From Gnetum montanum (lineage: Eukaryota; Streptophyta; Gnetopsida; Gnetales; Gnetaceae), in the NCBI GenBank assembly GCA_015680685.1, contig MNCI01004881.1, positions 951,233 to 1,015,232 of the forward strand: a DNA stretch of 64,000 nt, written 5' to 3'. The stretch's first letter is position 1. Each line of letters starts with the position of its first letter. Below are positions 1 through 12,784 of this stretch, piece after piece. Below the pieces are notes generated by a model that had not been told where the DNA came from, ran no database searches, and was given only the letters and a program-made list of their open reading frames with translations. The position numbers were made by a program, and so were the translations under genes.

Positions 1-94
1 GATATCGCATATGCGATATCGTAGGAGAAGACGCGATATTGCGTACGCGATATCGCATGGGATGCGATATCGCGATGGCCGCGATATCGCGGCC
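1..94. repeat. Palindrome array built on GCGATATCGC
   Basis: Bases 1-20 (GATATCGCATATGCGATATC) are a perfect 20-base palindrome and 77-94 (GGCCGCGATATCGCGGCC) a perfect 18-base palindrome; between them the words GCGATATCG and CGCGATAT recur with small changes. The CpG content is far above the AT-rich surroundings. The array touches the window edge, so it is probably the end of a longer block. No coding potential is seen. It may be a satellite edge or the terminal part of an unidentified mobile element. Confidence 0.75.
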
Positions 95-119
95 TAGTGT
101 AAGTCGCGTCTCATCACAG

Positions 120-2020
120 TTAAACAACTATGCTAGATGTTGCTACAATAGCCTAATGGTTGCACGAATACCAAGAATGGCTCTTGAGTGAACAAGAGTA
201 ATGAGCAGGCATAAGTGGTGGGGACTGATCTGTGTACTAACCAGTAATGAGTCACCTAAATGAGGTGGCCCAAAAAATTAGCTTGATTGGTGGAGATGGA
301 TCTATTTTCTCAGCCAAAAGAACGTAGTTGCTTGCAAGGTCGAATCCTAGTGCCAAAGAGGTCATGGTATCTTTTGTATAATAGCAATCACTCCTAGAAA
401 TCTTTGAGAGTGTTGTGACCTTCTCAATGTGCTTTAAGAAATGTGAGGAGGCAACAATATTGGTGATGCAACACCAAGGGTAGGAGACATCATCAGAGGT
501 GGTTGCTGATCGAATAGCCAAAACCCTCAATGCACCTGTAGCATCTGTACCAAACATCACTACACTCAAGGATGTGCAGATATCTGCAAGAACCACAAGC
601 ATTAGGATAAATGCAGCACAACATGAAGAACTTCTGGACCAACTGGTGGTAACTAGATAACCACTTCCAGATGTCTTTGATCTTCCAGATAATATTACTA
701 CAACCTAGTCAAAGCTACTAGAGGCAAGGGGCAAGAACATCATCTTAGAGGGGTAACTCGAAATAGCCAAGGATTTGAATGAACACTTGTCTACTGAAGT
801 TGCTAAATTAAGACCCCAAATTGTCAACCCTACATTTGCTCAACCCAGCATTGACAAGCAATGAAGCTATTGAATAGCTTCATACTAGACTAAAAGGGAT
901 TGAGAATGCAATGGAAATGATAGTGTTCTATCAATCCTTAGTAGAGGCCACATAGCACAAAATTTAGAAGGCCTTGGATCAAACCCGCTAAGAGAATGTA
1001 CAATTGATTGTAAAGAATCATCACCTATGGAATGTTAATGAGTACAAACAATAATTAACTAACTTCATCCAGCAACAATAGGAGCAACTAGCCAAAGTAA
1101 ACACATAATTGAGGAGATTTGCTACAGAAAATAGAAACCTCTCCATGGAGGAGGCTCGTGTCCTTCGCTAGAAAACTATGATCAAGGTAGCCACCTGGAA
1201 ATTGGAGACTCTCAAATTTGAGAGAGTCAAAGATTATTTCAAAGAGAAAATCGATCTACAAAAAAAAAGTAAATAAAAAACACATTTAGTTGGCAAAGGC
1301 AAAAGTGAATGAAGCCCTCCAACAACTCCAGTAAGAAAGAGAAATTTGGTAGCCTATCATTGATGGGATAGATGCCCACAACAAGGTGGAAATCTACATG
1401 AAGGAGTTACATATTGAGGAGATGGCAGAATATAGGGAGCTCACCAATCTCCGATATGCAAATTTAGCCATGTTAACTACCATTGTCAAAACTAGAGAAA
1501 TAGGCAGCCAACCCGTACTTGTTGTACAAGGCCAAGTTCAAGCATCACAAAGACACCAAGCAAGAGCTTGAAGTCGTAAACACTGAACTCAAAGTTCTTA
1601 AGGGCAAATACACTAATCAAAGATCTACTACCAAGAACCTAGCCAGAAGGATGAACAACTACCAAGAGCTATAGAAAGCAATAAGGACATTCGATGTCGA
1701 ACGAAAATAATTTGTTACCTAGTTTGTCAATGTAACGGAGATGTTCTTGGTAATGCCCTATCCATGGGATATCCCCATTCTAGTCCACATTGATGATGTC
1801 ATGTGGACTATGAATGATCCCTAGAGTAAGAAGGAGAAGATGAAGGCATTACTAGATGTCTTTCACCTTCCACTAGAGGTTGCAGTTGCAATAGGACAAC
1901 CATAACCACCTCAACCATTGCACATTCCCAAAGCCAACAAAGGTCCTTCAGAACCTTAGGAGCCTCTACCACCTAAGACTGTCTCATCTTCTCTACCGTC
2001 TTCACACCATTAGAAGAAGT
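120..2020 (+). pseudogene. Family A env-position coiled-coil ORF, 5'-truncated and decayed
   Basis: This stretch matches the distal two thirds of the long ORF that lies between pol and the 3' LTR in the better copies at 31848 and 52445. Reading in three frames recovers the same marks: a hydrophilic heptad-rich centre (about 700-1700), a segment ending in a PWD motif near 1770, and a proline-rich tail (about 1900-2000). It has many stops, mostly TAG where related copies have CAG or TGG, plus small indels. The N-terminal third is missing because the sequence starts at the palindrome array. In Athila elements this position holds an env-like or plant-transposon-like ORF; the function is unknown and no transmembrane segment is evident here. 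Confidence 0.7.
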
Positions 2021-2200
2021 GCTATTTTGTGTCATGTCATGGTGTTCAATTTTGTGTTATGAACACCATAATTTTTGTAATTTTTTGATTTGTACACTCA
2101 AGCACTTAGTTTTGTTATGTTAAGAGTCAGTCAATAAACCCATACCTTTTCAATTTTTTAAAGGAACTCGATGATCAATTTTCATTCAATCTTGGGGGTA

Positions 2201-3145
2201 TCATGAGTGTCAAAGTATTACATCAATGGACCCCCATTGATGCAGCCTCGTCAATGGGGCCCCATTTATGTGGTGTTGCCCCATTAATAGTGCTGCATCA
2301 ACATAGAATTTGCTACATCTACGAGGCCCCATTGACACAACCTTATAATAAAAACTATAAATACGAGCTCACAACTATGTTTATGGGGATATCAAGTCAT
2401 AGTAGTAGTAGAGCTCTTATAGTTTTTCCATTTGAAAGTTAGAATATTTTTCTAAGTGCCCATAGCAGAAGTCAGAAAGTGTACAGATCTTTATTCAAGC
2501 ATTATTCTACCTAAACCACACCAGTGTGTACAACAATAAAGATGAGCCTTTTGATCAAAATTTGCAACACTTAAAATAGATTAATGATTTATTTATGCAT
2601 TCATTGTTTTCATTAAATATGTAATTAGTTAAGTTAAATTAGACTTTAAGTGATTAGTTAATTACTTAAGCTAAATAGATTAAACACATAAGTATGAGCT
2701 TCAAGCGTAAACACATAATCACTTGGTAATCTGAGCAACGTTATTGCTTGGTGTGCCTAGTAATGTAGTGCTTGGTAACCTAGCAGTGGATATGTAGGTT
2801 CAAGGCATGTACGAAAAATGGGACCAGATACTTATGTTAGGACTAGTTAAAGGCTAGTTAAGTAGTTAAATTAGATTAGTTGTTAAATCACTTCATCTCT
2901 TTACTTTAAGTACCAAGAAATATAAAACATAAAACAATAAAAATCATATGCCTCAATTACACTTAACCATACCTTTGTACATCACAAGTGTAACTGGGAA
3001 GACAACGAATGACCATTAGGGCAAAGTTCTCTTCCTAGACAACTAGTGTATTGGAAGACATAGAGTCGATAGAATTTCACTGGATTATGTGTGAACACTT
3101 CGTGATTCATATGGTTGAGCATAGGGGTACCTTTGCTACTCATCA
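2201..3145 (+). repeat. Family A LTR, 3' LTR of the preceding remnant
   Basis: The 945-base LTR follows the polypurine tract TTGGGGGTA (2192-2200). Its start has decayed (TCATGAG where the family has TGATGAG); it ends with the family signature of a CATATGGTTG-like segment, GGGGTACC, then CTCATCA. A TATAAATA box lies at 2356-2363. The U3 holds several copies of a GGCCCCAT(T/C)GATG-type word. No primer binding site follows, consistent with a 3' LTR. Confidence 0.8.
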
Positions 3146-3969
3146 TTCATAAACCTTGAATGCTAAAATATTGAAAATTGTGCATCACTCATGGCCATGA
3201 TCCTTTACATCAACTTCACATCTTTCAAACATTTCATTTGACTCATTTTCCAAAAAAATCAATGAAAATTTTGAACTTTTTAATGGTGACATCATAGTTA
3301 TGATGCGGTAGGCACCTACAATGTCTAATCTATGATGTCGCACATATAAAAATAGTATATATACATGCAAGAGTTAGTAAAATTTTTTATTTCTCTCATT
3401 TGTAACAAGAGAAGCTTTTGCAATTTTTTTCCTCAACCCTCTTGCACACTAGCTTTTGAAGGCCATAACTTCACCCTCATAGCTCCAATTTTGAAAATTC
3501 TTAAATCCTACTAATCCTAGAGTGCTCACCTTAGTTAATGGAGGGTGCATTGTGTGATATAAACAAACAAAAATTTGAAAATTTCAACCACAAATTTCTA
3601 ACATGCAGAAGATATTATAAAGGGTAAGTATAAGGACATAATAAGAACCCTAATGTTAATCAATCAAACTAAGGATAGAAAGATTTAGATAATACTCCTA
3701 GTAGACCATATCAACTATTTTAGGCCATACTAAGCAAGGAAAACAATAGAAGGTTATAAGTACCTAAAAGATATAACACTTGAGGGATTCCTTTTTGAAA
3801 ATATTTCAAACTTTGTAATCATAATAAGATAAGAACTTGATCTAACCAAGGGTATGAGCAAGGTAAAGAACTATTAAGAATTGATAGGAACATCTTAATA
3901 ATTTCAAAGCCTTGCTAATTGCAGATGGCCCTAAAAAGTATACTAGAAAGAGGAGCTTCATAACATGGG
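3146..3969. other. Unassigned AT-rich spacer with a possible LTR scrap
   Basis: No gene is recognisable. A CATATAAAAATAGTATATATAC stretch near 3341-3362, preceded by GATG-rich words like those in family A U3 regions, could be a promoter scrap of another LTR. The remainder looks like decayed retroelement DNA. Confidence 0.35.
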
Positions 3970-4710
3970 AGAAAAAGATCAAGAACATGTAGAGAAGGAG
4001 GCTTAATCATAAAAAACACACAAGCAGAACACACAGAGAAGGAGGCTTAGTCATACAACATTCATCAAGAAACTCCTACTACTGAGCACTCAACCCAAGG
4101 AGAGGTAGAAACTCCACAAGAAGCTAAACAAGCATGGTGCCTCACGTTGTCACCAGATTGCCTCCAAGCCATCCAAGAAGATTGATCATGTTCATGATCG
4201 TTATGGAATTGAATTTTTGTCCCTTGATGGAATTTTCTCCAAAAAAAAGTGAAGACACAACTCCAAGCATCTCCATTATGACCCACATTAACCAATAGTG
4301 GTGAATGGTACTTAGAAGAAATGTAGCAATTCTAGTAAAATAAACAAGTTGATGCAATAGTTAAAACTAAGTGAGTCTCTGTGCCATACTTAGTAGAGGG
4401 AGAAAATGGAAAATAAGACAAGGATAGAAGAGAAAAAACTTCAGGTGCTCCTAAATAGATATCAATTCCAAAAGCCTAACAAAGGGAAGAAGTCGATGGA
4501 AGAGCCACCGCCGCCTAAAATATGAACTACATTAAGCCACTTCAAATTTTTCTTTTATTTTTTTTGTAACTATGTCATTTTTTCAAACACCACTGTAGCA
4601 CCCAGAGTCAATTAGTAATTAGCATCAATCAATAATCCCATCATTTCCAATTTTTTTGTAAAGAAAGCTCAATTTTGTCTTGTTAACTCGATGACGAGTT
4701 TTTACTTAGT
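3970..4710 (+). pseudogene. Family A env-position ORF, internally deleted remnant
   Basis: The stretch 4220-4340 matches the early part of the env-position ORF (compare 32120-32280: a lysine-rich CCAAAAAAAA segment, then the AATGG(T/G)GAATGGTAC region). Bases 4480-4520 match the proline-codon tail (GAGCCACCGCCGCC). The coiled-coil centre is therefore deleted. A pre-PPT inverted repeat, AACTCG-ATGA-CGAGTT, lies at 4685-4700 and a polypurine tract TTGGGGTA immediately before 4721. No open frame of useful length survives. Confidence 0.55.
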
Positions 4711-4720
4711 TGTTGGGGTA

Positions 4721-5673
4721 TGATGAAGCATCAATTGGCTACATCGATGCAACCATGCCAAGGCAGATGCCTCAATGCATCTATTTGTGAAAAAGTCAAA
4801 TTTTTTATCCACCAATGATATCATAGTTACAATATCATATCTACAATGTCGTAGATGCAATATCATATCCCATGATGTGTTATTGTATCAACTATACGTG
4901 GGATCCATGCCTACCTATAAATACAACACTTGGATGTACAATCCAAAGAACTTTCATTCCACCCTTAGGTAGACTCTTGTAGTTTTTTTCATAATTTTAG
5001 CGATCCAGCGAATGTTCATAATGCGGTGTTAAGTAGTTGTACAGAATCTTTATTCAAGTGAAGTGTACTTGGACATAGTTCATGGTTGGAAATAAAGATC
5101 GAGATTTCTTTTCATCATTGTAGCATCCACTTAGTTTTACTAGTTTAGTTAGCATAGCTTTTAATGTTTTATTAGTTTAATCATTTACATTTCCAAGTAC
5201 TTTACTTTCTTGTTCATTAGTAAAATAGAATGAGTACAACAAGTTTCGAGCGTTATGTATCATCATTTGGTAATCCAAGTAGTGTTATTGCTTGGTTTGC
5301 CCAGTAGCATAATGCTTGGTAACTCGGTAACAATTACATGAGCCCAAGCATGTACAGTAAGCCAAGACCAAATGCTCATTGCTCTAGGCTAGTTTAGATT
5401 TACCTTCTTGTTGTTGGTTAGATTAAATACTTAATTTCTCTATTATCATTAAAATTAGTTTAAGGTTGTAACAACATCAATTATCATATGTCTCACTTTG
5501 AACTAAACCATACATGACAAGGCTACCACTAGTCCAAGTGGGAAGACAATGTCCTATGATCAATACTTAATAATCTAGATGCCACAACTACTCCCATCGA
5601 TGAAATTCAACCAAATTGTCCATGAACGCTTATGATTCATATGGTTGGGTATAGGGGTACCCGCCGCTCATCA
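4721..5673 (+). repeat. Family A LTR (3' type)
   Basis: A 953-base LTR bounded by TGATGA and CTCATCA, directly after a polypurine tract. A TATAAATA box is at 4916-4923. The U3 carries reiterated GATG/CATC words (ATGATATCATAG, CTACAATGTCGTAGATG) capable of short hairpins. No primer binding site follows. Confidence 0.82.
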
Positions 5674-7699
5674 CCATGGCTACTAGAGGCATGACCACAA
5701 GACTCCATTGGCAAATGGCTTGGGAGCATCTATGGATGCTAAATAGAAAAGTAGCAAATGTGAAGCAAACTAGGGCAAATGGCAACATGACCTCACAATG
5801 CAGAACTAAGGCAACATGGTGTGTGGCACAATGGCCAAAGAGCTTATGTTCTCCTCCAAAGATTTACACATCCGATGTAAACGTGTCAACACATGGCCTC
5901 AAGGTTATACAGCCTAGTAATGTTTTAATTTTTATTTTTTAAAAATAAGGGGAAGAAATTACAAGCAAAAACGTATAATTTATTAGAATTACAATTGGTA
6001 ATTTTAAAAAAGGGGGTATATGTTTTAAAAAAGGAGGAATTTATCATCATTTGATAATTACAACTTTATTTACTATGAGAATTAAAATTTTCCATAGAAG
6101 ATATAACCTCTTATGGAAGTTATAACTATATCTCCTTGATGTTTGTAAGGTTGTAATTACCCATAGGACACTTACCAACTTTAGCATGTATTTTTGTAAT
6201 TTTTGTAACTTCCTATGGTAATCTCCAAGATATTTGTTACCAAGAAAAAACTTGGCAACCATAGATCAAATTTCTAGTAACTTTCAATGGAAGTTATAAC
6301 CTTTTAGGGTGGTTATGAATTAATCCCCTAGATATTTTTAACACCTTCAACTTTTCATGATTATTATAACTACCCTAAGGTCACTATAAAAAGACTTCAA
6401 GGATATAATTTCAAAAGGGGGATTCTTTTGGGAGGAGAAATTGGAAGAAGTAACTTTGAAGAATTACTGTAAAGCATGGCTTACTAAAGGCATCAATTCA
6501 GCTTCTTTATTTTAATCCTGTGAGTTCATTTCTTCCCATTTTTTTTTAGTTACTTAGCTAATAGTTTAGATAGTATCGTGCTTGGCTTTTAATTTTGTGA
6601 TTTTTCTAGGTTTCTTCTATAACTCTTTTTTTGTGCAATATTAGAATTCTATTAAGAATTTTCATAAAAGAATTTATTTTGTTGAAAAGCCTCTAGAGCA
6701 ATTTAATAGTAATTTCTTAACAAAATTGCCTATTTTGAGCATAGAGGATCTAGGAAAATCTTTGGTACTTTGACACAACTAAAATAGCTTCATTGTTTTA
6801 AAGTGTATTGCCTTGGTGTTTCAATCCTTAAATTTTTAAATTTTTTGAAGGCTCTATTGAATGCAACTCTTAACAACTATTAACTAGCTAAAATAGAAGC
6901 TTGTTCTTTGTCATTTACGAAGCATTTTTGGTAGTGTAATAAGATTGTCCTTTGCAAAATTGATTCTTGACCTCAAAGGGTTTGAATAATTCATAGTTAC
7001 ACTAAATTGCAATAGCTTTATTGCAAAGTGTTTCCTCATGTCAATTTATCTTACTTAAATATTTGAGATTTTACACAAATCTATTTTCTTTGTTTTCTTT
7101 TTCTAAATCCTCTGAATCTCACTTTATTTCTAATTTTCTTATGGAACTTTTTCTCTAGGGGAAATTAGGAGTAGATTGACAAAATTGTGCTTAAATGTTT
7201 TTGTAAACTTTAATTTACTACAAGTAACATACTATAGGGATGATATAGACTAAGTGACTTGACAAAATAGGAACCTTCAACAACTCATAGTATTTTACAA
7301 AGTTAGCTATATTTCTTTTATGATATCCAATTACAGTTTCACACACAACCTAACCATTTCAACATTACATACTCACGTTTAGTACATTTCATAACTACTA
7401 AGTCTATTTGGAGGTATCTGGGCCTTGGTGTTACCAAAGACTAGCAAGCACCTAAACCTTGTTTTAAGAACACCTTCATTTTCCATGACCCCAAAGATCA
7501 CAAGATTTGAAGGCCTATAATGTTTGTAGTCTGGTCCTAAACGATCACCAACACACTTATGGTTTAATCCAAAGTGAGGCATATAATTATTTATGTTGTT
7601 GGGGCCTTGAGCTAAACTAATAAATAGTATAGGAATCAATTATTTAATCTAAGTAATAATAAAATTAAATTCTAAAATCTCCTAAGGATGATGAATGTC
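5674..7699. other. AT-rich region without recognisable genes
   Basis: The longest open frames (88 residues at 5676-5942, 86 residues on the minus strand at 7379-7639) resemble nothing I know. From about 5960 to 6420 short words such as AAGTTATAAC and CCTATGG recur, ending in a TATA box, so part may be the U3 of an unidentified LTR. I can name nothing else. Confidence 0.4.
6386..6394 (+). promoter_or_regulatory. TATA-box-like sequence
   Basis: TATAAAAAG follows about 400 bases of reiterated TTATAAC-type words and precedes a purine-rich stretch. This resembles the U3/R boundary of a plant LTR, but neither LTR end was located. Confidence 0.3.
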
Positions 7700-8451
7700 T
7701 GTTCTCAGCTTGCCATACATGTCCTGAACTCATGTACCCACTACAGGGGTTACCAAGTGCTATATTACTAGGCAAATTAAGTAATAATGATACTGAGATT
7801 ATCAAATGAATATGTGTTTATGCTTGAAACTAGTTACACTCATTCTACCAATTGATTAACATGCATAGAAATGTAAATATTAACTAAGTACATAGAAAGT
7901 AAATTACATTGAAAGTAAATATATTCTAAGTCAAAGTGTTACAATTAATCAGTCTCAATCATATTACCATTCATGGAATGTGTCCAAGTATAATGCCACT
8001 TGAATAAGATGCCTTAAAATTGACTCAATTTCATACTATGAGCACTCACTAACTATATGCTACGATTATAGAATAAAATTGCACGAGTTCAACTATACTA
8101 TTGACCAAATGGTGCCAAATATGCAACGGGTGCTCACATATTTATAGGCAAATATAAACACTGTGTCAACAGGGATGTGATTTGGTTGCATTAATAGAGA
8201 TGCATTTACGCAACTAAGTTATAGAAAATGCAATATAGCATCTACAATATAGCAAATTTGATGTAGTATCTATGATGTAGCAACCAACTGAGATGCATCA
8301 ACAGGAACGTACAACATAAATGTGATGCAGCAGCTACGATGTAACATATGAAATATAGCATCTACAATATCTCAATCGAGTGATATACTTGACAAAACGA
8401 TGCTTCATCATATTCACACTACTCAGCTACCTGACATATCAGGGTTTATCA
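7700..8451 (-). repeat. Family A LTR, minus strand, truncated at its 3' end
   Basis: Read on the minus strand it begins TGATAAA after the polypurine tract ATGGGGGTA (plus-strand 8452-8460) and includes the CTATAAATA box (near 8140). It follows the family to the segment shared with 17825-17900, then loses homology near 7700, so the usual terminal GGGGTACC...CTCATCA part is absent. Its U3 has reiterated GATGTAG/CTACAAT words at 8220-8390. Confidence 0.65.
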
Positions 8452-9055
8452 TACCCCCATGACTGACTAAAAATTCATCCTTGAGTTATATATAAATAAA
8501 AAAAAGTTCCATTACAAAAATTATGGGTTGACTAAGACTAGATTGGCTACAATTACAAAACTTGAGTGCCACATTAAAAAATTTTATTCAAGTGGATGCA
8601 TTACAATATGGCAAAAAGGACTAGACAAACATTGAAGTTTGCAAAATTGTATAAGTCTTCAAAAAATCAACTATGGCTAAATCTTCATAATGTTGCTAGC
8701 AACAACTATTCTTTCAACTTTGGTGGTTATGTTGACACTTCTCTTTTATGTAGAACATTTTTGAAAGATGGACTAAAATTTCTTCTCATTGTCCCATGGG
8801 TCCAACAAACAGGTGATGTTTAAGCTTTAATCTTTATATATGCTACTATTTTTCCATGGGCTTATCCTCCTTTATCGCCCTCTTAGCTTTTTTTCCTTGC
8901 CTTGCAAAAGAACTTCAACCTTAGGTATTCCCTTCAACATCATTTATAATCACTAAATGATCAACATTAGTTTTGGCAATTTTTTTCCTTAATGGGTAAC
9001 CTTTCTTTCACAAGAAGGTAGGCCTATTACTCTCTTTTCATATAAATTGAATCAG
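8452..9055. other. Family A 3' tail scrap, then unassigned sequence
   Basis: Bases 8452-8590 are the minus-strand polypurine tract, a partly decayed pre-PPT inverted repeat and a short piece of the region after the env-position ORF. From 8590 to 9055 nothing is recognisable; a 75-residue open frame at 8596-8823 matches no family I know. Confidence 0.45.
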
Positions 9056-10790
9056 TCAAGCAAAAATATAGCATATATGAGAAGGAGTTGTATGCTAGTC
9101 TTTAAGCAACCAAGCATTGGAGACATTACTTATTGCCCAAGAAGTTCACTTTGATGATGGACCACAAAGCACTTCAATATCTAAACACACAAAAGAAGTT
9201 GAGTGTAAAGCACATGAGTGGATTAAATAGTTACAGGAATTCAATTTTGTATTGAAGCAGAAAAGTGAAAAAGCTAATGTGGTGTTTGAGGCATTCTGCA
9301 ATGTACATGTGGTGAATTTCAATGTGTCTCATGTAGAAGGTATGGGTGATTTTACTTATTTTTATGAGCATGATGTTGATTTTTGGTAGATTTTGAAGAG
9401 TCTTAAAGAGCCATTATTGAGTAGGATGTACTAGTGGAGGAACTATCATATTCAAGATAAACTATTATTTAGAAATGGGAAGATATATGTTTCTAATTAT
9501 GATTTCAGGAAGAAGATTTTGTTTGAAAAGCATCATTGTGCATGGCAAGAATAAAACATTGGAACTTGTGGATAGGCACTATTTTTGGCCAAGGATGACC
9601 TTTGAAGCTTTCAAGTTTGTGAAGGAGTCTTTGACTTGTCAGAAGTTCAAAGGAAATAAAGGTGTGGATGGATACTATATGCCTTTGCCAATTCCCAAAG
9701 GTCCATAGAAAAGTATTTTTATGGATTTTGTGAGTGGTATTCTAAAAAGCAAGTGTGAAAAAAATGCAATTTATGTTATTGTGGATAGATTCTTCAAGAT
9801 AACATACTGCATTCAATGTAAGAAGGTGAGTAATGCTTCTCAGATTGCCAATTTTTTTTCCAGCATGTTGTGAAGTTGCATGGAATTCCTTTGAATATTG
9901 TTTATAATAGAGACTTTAAATTCACTAGTCACTTTAAGGGGCCCCTTTGGAAAACATTAGGGACAAATTTTAATTTTCTAGTGCATATCATCCATAATCT
10001 AATGGCCAAATGAAGGTGGTGACTAAATCATTATTGAACATATTAAGATGTTTATGTGATGGATAGCAAAATAGGTGGGAAAACTTGTTGTATCATTCTG
10101 AGTTTTCATACAATAATTCTTTTCATATTGTTATTGGAAAAAGTCCATTTGAATTGAAATATGGATTTTTTCCAAAGATGATGAACACTTTGAAGAGCTT
10201 TAATGGTGATGTTGAACTTAATGATGATTTTGTGCAAGAGATGAGAGATCTTCATGTACAAGTAAAATCAAATCTCGAGAAGAAGGCTGAAGAGAGAGTC
10301 CTCAAGAGAAATGATGGCAACTAGAAGCCAAATTTTGTTGTTGGTAACTTGGTTTGGATGAACATGAAGAAGAAATGATTAAGGGGTGTTAACTTCTCTA
10401 AGTTGAAATTTAAGTAGATGGAGCCTTTTAGAGTTAAGACCAAGATTAATAATAATGCCTTTGAAATTGATTTACCAAATGATGTTGGTATGTATTTTGT
10501 GTTTGATGTTTTAGATCTTGTATAATATCATGGACCAATTAATGAGGAGATCATACAGGGCAACATCAATGAGTTGAAAGGGGCTAGTGATTAGTCCAAG
10601 TCTTCGATGGAGAGGAAGGAAATTGTATTCAAGTGGAGGAAAGCTTCTAATACTAGGAAAGTTAATAGGCATAAGTACTTGATCCATTAGAAGGATCAAT
10701 CTATGAATGATCTTGTATGGGTCCACAAGCCCAAACTGCATGAGTGGGAGATCACTTCAACCATTACTCCCTTATTCACATAAGTTCACT
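9056..10790 (+). pseudogene. Chromovirus (Ty3/gypsy) RNase H-integrase-chromodomain remnant
   Basis: The order is RNase H C-terminal half (KYSIYEKELYA, HWRHYLLP, DHKALQYLN, 9065-9200), integrase zinc-binding part (LVDRHYFWPRM, LTCQKFKG, 9565-9660), integrase core (SIFMDF, VIVDRFFK, 9710-9810; YSSAYHPQ-like near 9980), then the SPFELKYGF segment and a basic tail (10085-10470). A chromodomain-like HKYLIH-x-KD-x-SMNDLVW stretch lies near 10670-10725. This arrangement is typical of plant chromoviruses of the Reina/Tekay type. At least four frame changes and several TAG stops make it inactive. No gag, protease or RT is left in front of it. Confidence 0.8.
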
Positions 10791-10809
10791 TTTTAAAGGG
10801 TGGAAGACT

Positions 10810-11800
10810 TGGTATAGGGACACCTCTTCTAATCCCCTTGTTCTTTCCTACATGTGTGTTTAATAGGTTTTGGGCTCTATAGAGACATCTTGAAGGTCAA
10901 GGAGATGTCTTATCTAGGAGCTAGGACTACACAGGAGATGTTTAGGACATGCATGAGAAATCTCTACCATGAGCTAAGTCTTTAGAGAAAATGTTCCTCA
11001 TTGCAAAGGAGACATCTCAAAAGTGTTGGAGATGTTTTTCTAGAGAGGAGACATCTCCCAAACTAATTATATATCTCAAGGAATACTTCTCACACATGAA
11101 GGAGATATCTTTCACTTATAGAAGATGTCTCTCTTGAAAGTTATGTTTTCATGAGAGATAACTCGTACAGCTAAGGAACCTTCTAAAATTGACCATTCCA
11201 AGTTGGGAAAAACGTGAGAACTCCAAGTTTAGCTTGTGGAAAGTTTCCTTAGGTTTTTATCTTATATTATTAATAAATATGATTGGTGTTTCATGCATAA
11301 AAATATGGAAAGATGAGATCTCATGTAAGTTCTAGTGTAAGCTTGGACAAGAGTGTGAGAGAGCACATTGAATGAGTGCATAAAGGTTGTAGCTCAAAGG
11401 TTCATTTTGTTATGTGTTGACATGTGTGTTCTAGTCCAACTTGTATATTGAGATCTCAGTTCCAGGCTTTGGAAGAAATTCTACATTGGTTGTGTCTTGC
11501 ATTAAGGAAAACCATTGTGTGGTTGGCCTCGTGGTTTGTAGCATTATTTGTGTTTTTGAGAGGTTTTGGATGCTTTGTAGGTTGTAGAATCCTATTGTAA
11601 TATTCTCTTGAAATAATTGAAGATAGCTAGTTTTCTAACTTTCTAGTAATTTAATTGTCTTTTCATAATATCTAGATTTAATGTTACAAGGTGATTTAAT
11701 TTTGGGAGTGAACCTGCTCCAACTTCTAAGTGTGGTAGTAATGGTTAGTAAACTTACTATGGCAAAGGGATTGTACTACCAATTCCTATGTCTATTGCTT
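10810..11800 (+). repeat. Probable 3' LTR of the chromovirus remnant
   Basis: The position directly after the chromodomain and a purine-rich AAAGGGTGGAAGACTT stretch fits a 3' LTR beginning near TGGTATAGGGACACC (10810). The end is not defined and no partner LTR was found. Between 10880 and 11160 the words GGAGATGTCT and AGACATCTCC recur about nine times in both orientations, including the inverted pair at 10883-10890 and 10903-10910. Confidence 0.4.
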
Positions 11801-12355
11801 AAAAATTTTTATATATATATCAAGTTTCTAATAATCAAATTCACGTTATGATTTGCATATTCTACAATTTAATAGAATGTACTAATTTTTATTCCATGTG
11901 TGCTAAAATTTTATATTTTCTTCATGCAACAATAAAGACATTTTAAGCATACTTCTTAGATAAAAAAATGGGCATGAGTGCTCATAAATTTTTCTCTATA
12001 TGCAAGGAGGATCCTTAAAAGTCTATATATTTCAATCCAACTATTACTTTATGTCTATTCTAAGTGTTTATTTAAGAAGCACAACAACCATGACCTAGGG
12101 TATCAAAACCTTAAAAAATAACTATGAGTACAACTCAAGATATATTTAGAAAACTTTAACAAGAATATACCAATACCTTAAGGGTAAGATAATCTCTTAC
12201 CTAACCACACAATTTGTTAACAAGAAGTCATGAAGTTAATGTAAGTGAAGGCAACTTTCATTCACATAAGCTCAGATATTGTCATCTCAATGATAACAAG
12301 CACTATTTTTTTTGTAATTGTATGGTACAATAGTTATGTTGTTAATATATTGTAG
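11801..12355. other. AT-rich spacer, nothing recognised
   Basis: No open frame, LTR end or domain can be supported between the putative chromovirus LTR and the copia 5' region. Confidence 0.4.
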
Positions 12356-12716
12356 TGTTGAATATTTAAATGCAAATATTTGTAGTCTAGTCAATGTAAA
12401 CTATTGTTCACCTCCATCATTTTACTGTTGTTAATATCCAATTTATATCTAATTGACACTACTTGCGGATGTCCATCCCATACTATAAATATGATTACAT
12501 GGAAGACTTTTAGGTAGTGTTTTTAGCTTTAATCCATGTTCTATCTTTTCTTTCATTCTCTGCTATTCATTATGATTGAGAAATTCTCTCTAAGCTGACA
12601 TAAAGATCTAGGAGCCTATTTCTTGCTGAGGTTTCTCTCATTTTCCCCAATATATATTTTTGTATTTTTCTATTGATTTATTTTTTACTATTATCATGAA
12701 TGGTCTAAAAATTACA
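12356..12716 (+). repeat. Putative 5' LTR of the copia element
   Basis: The right end (ATTACA at 12716) is fixed by the primer binding site two bases later. The left end is a guess at TGTTGAATATTT. ACTATAAATATG (12482-12493) could be its TATA box. No 3' partner survives, so the boundary cannot be confirmed by comparison. Confidence 0.4.
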
Positions 12717-12718
12717 AT

Positions 12719-12733
12719 TGGTATCAAAGCTAG
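12719..12733 (+). promoter_or_regulatory. Copia primer binding site (initiator Met tRNA type)
   Basis: TTGGTATCAAAGCTAGG matches, with single changes, the TGGTATCAGAGC start complementary to the 3' end of initiator methionine tRNA. It lies about 66 bases before the first gag ATG. Confidence 0.75.
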
Positions 12734-12784
12734 GTTTTTTGTGATGGTTTTTTCTTCTTTTGTGGTGTTTTTTGATTTCAGGGT

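Noticed and set aside
5676-5942. An 88-residue ATG frame after the LTR at 5673 as a host gene
   Set aside because: No homology is recognised, composition is low-complexity, and no neighbouring exon or promoter supports it.
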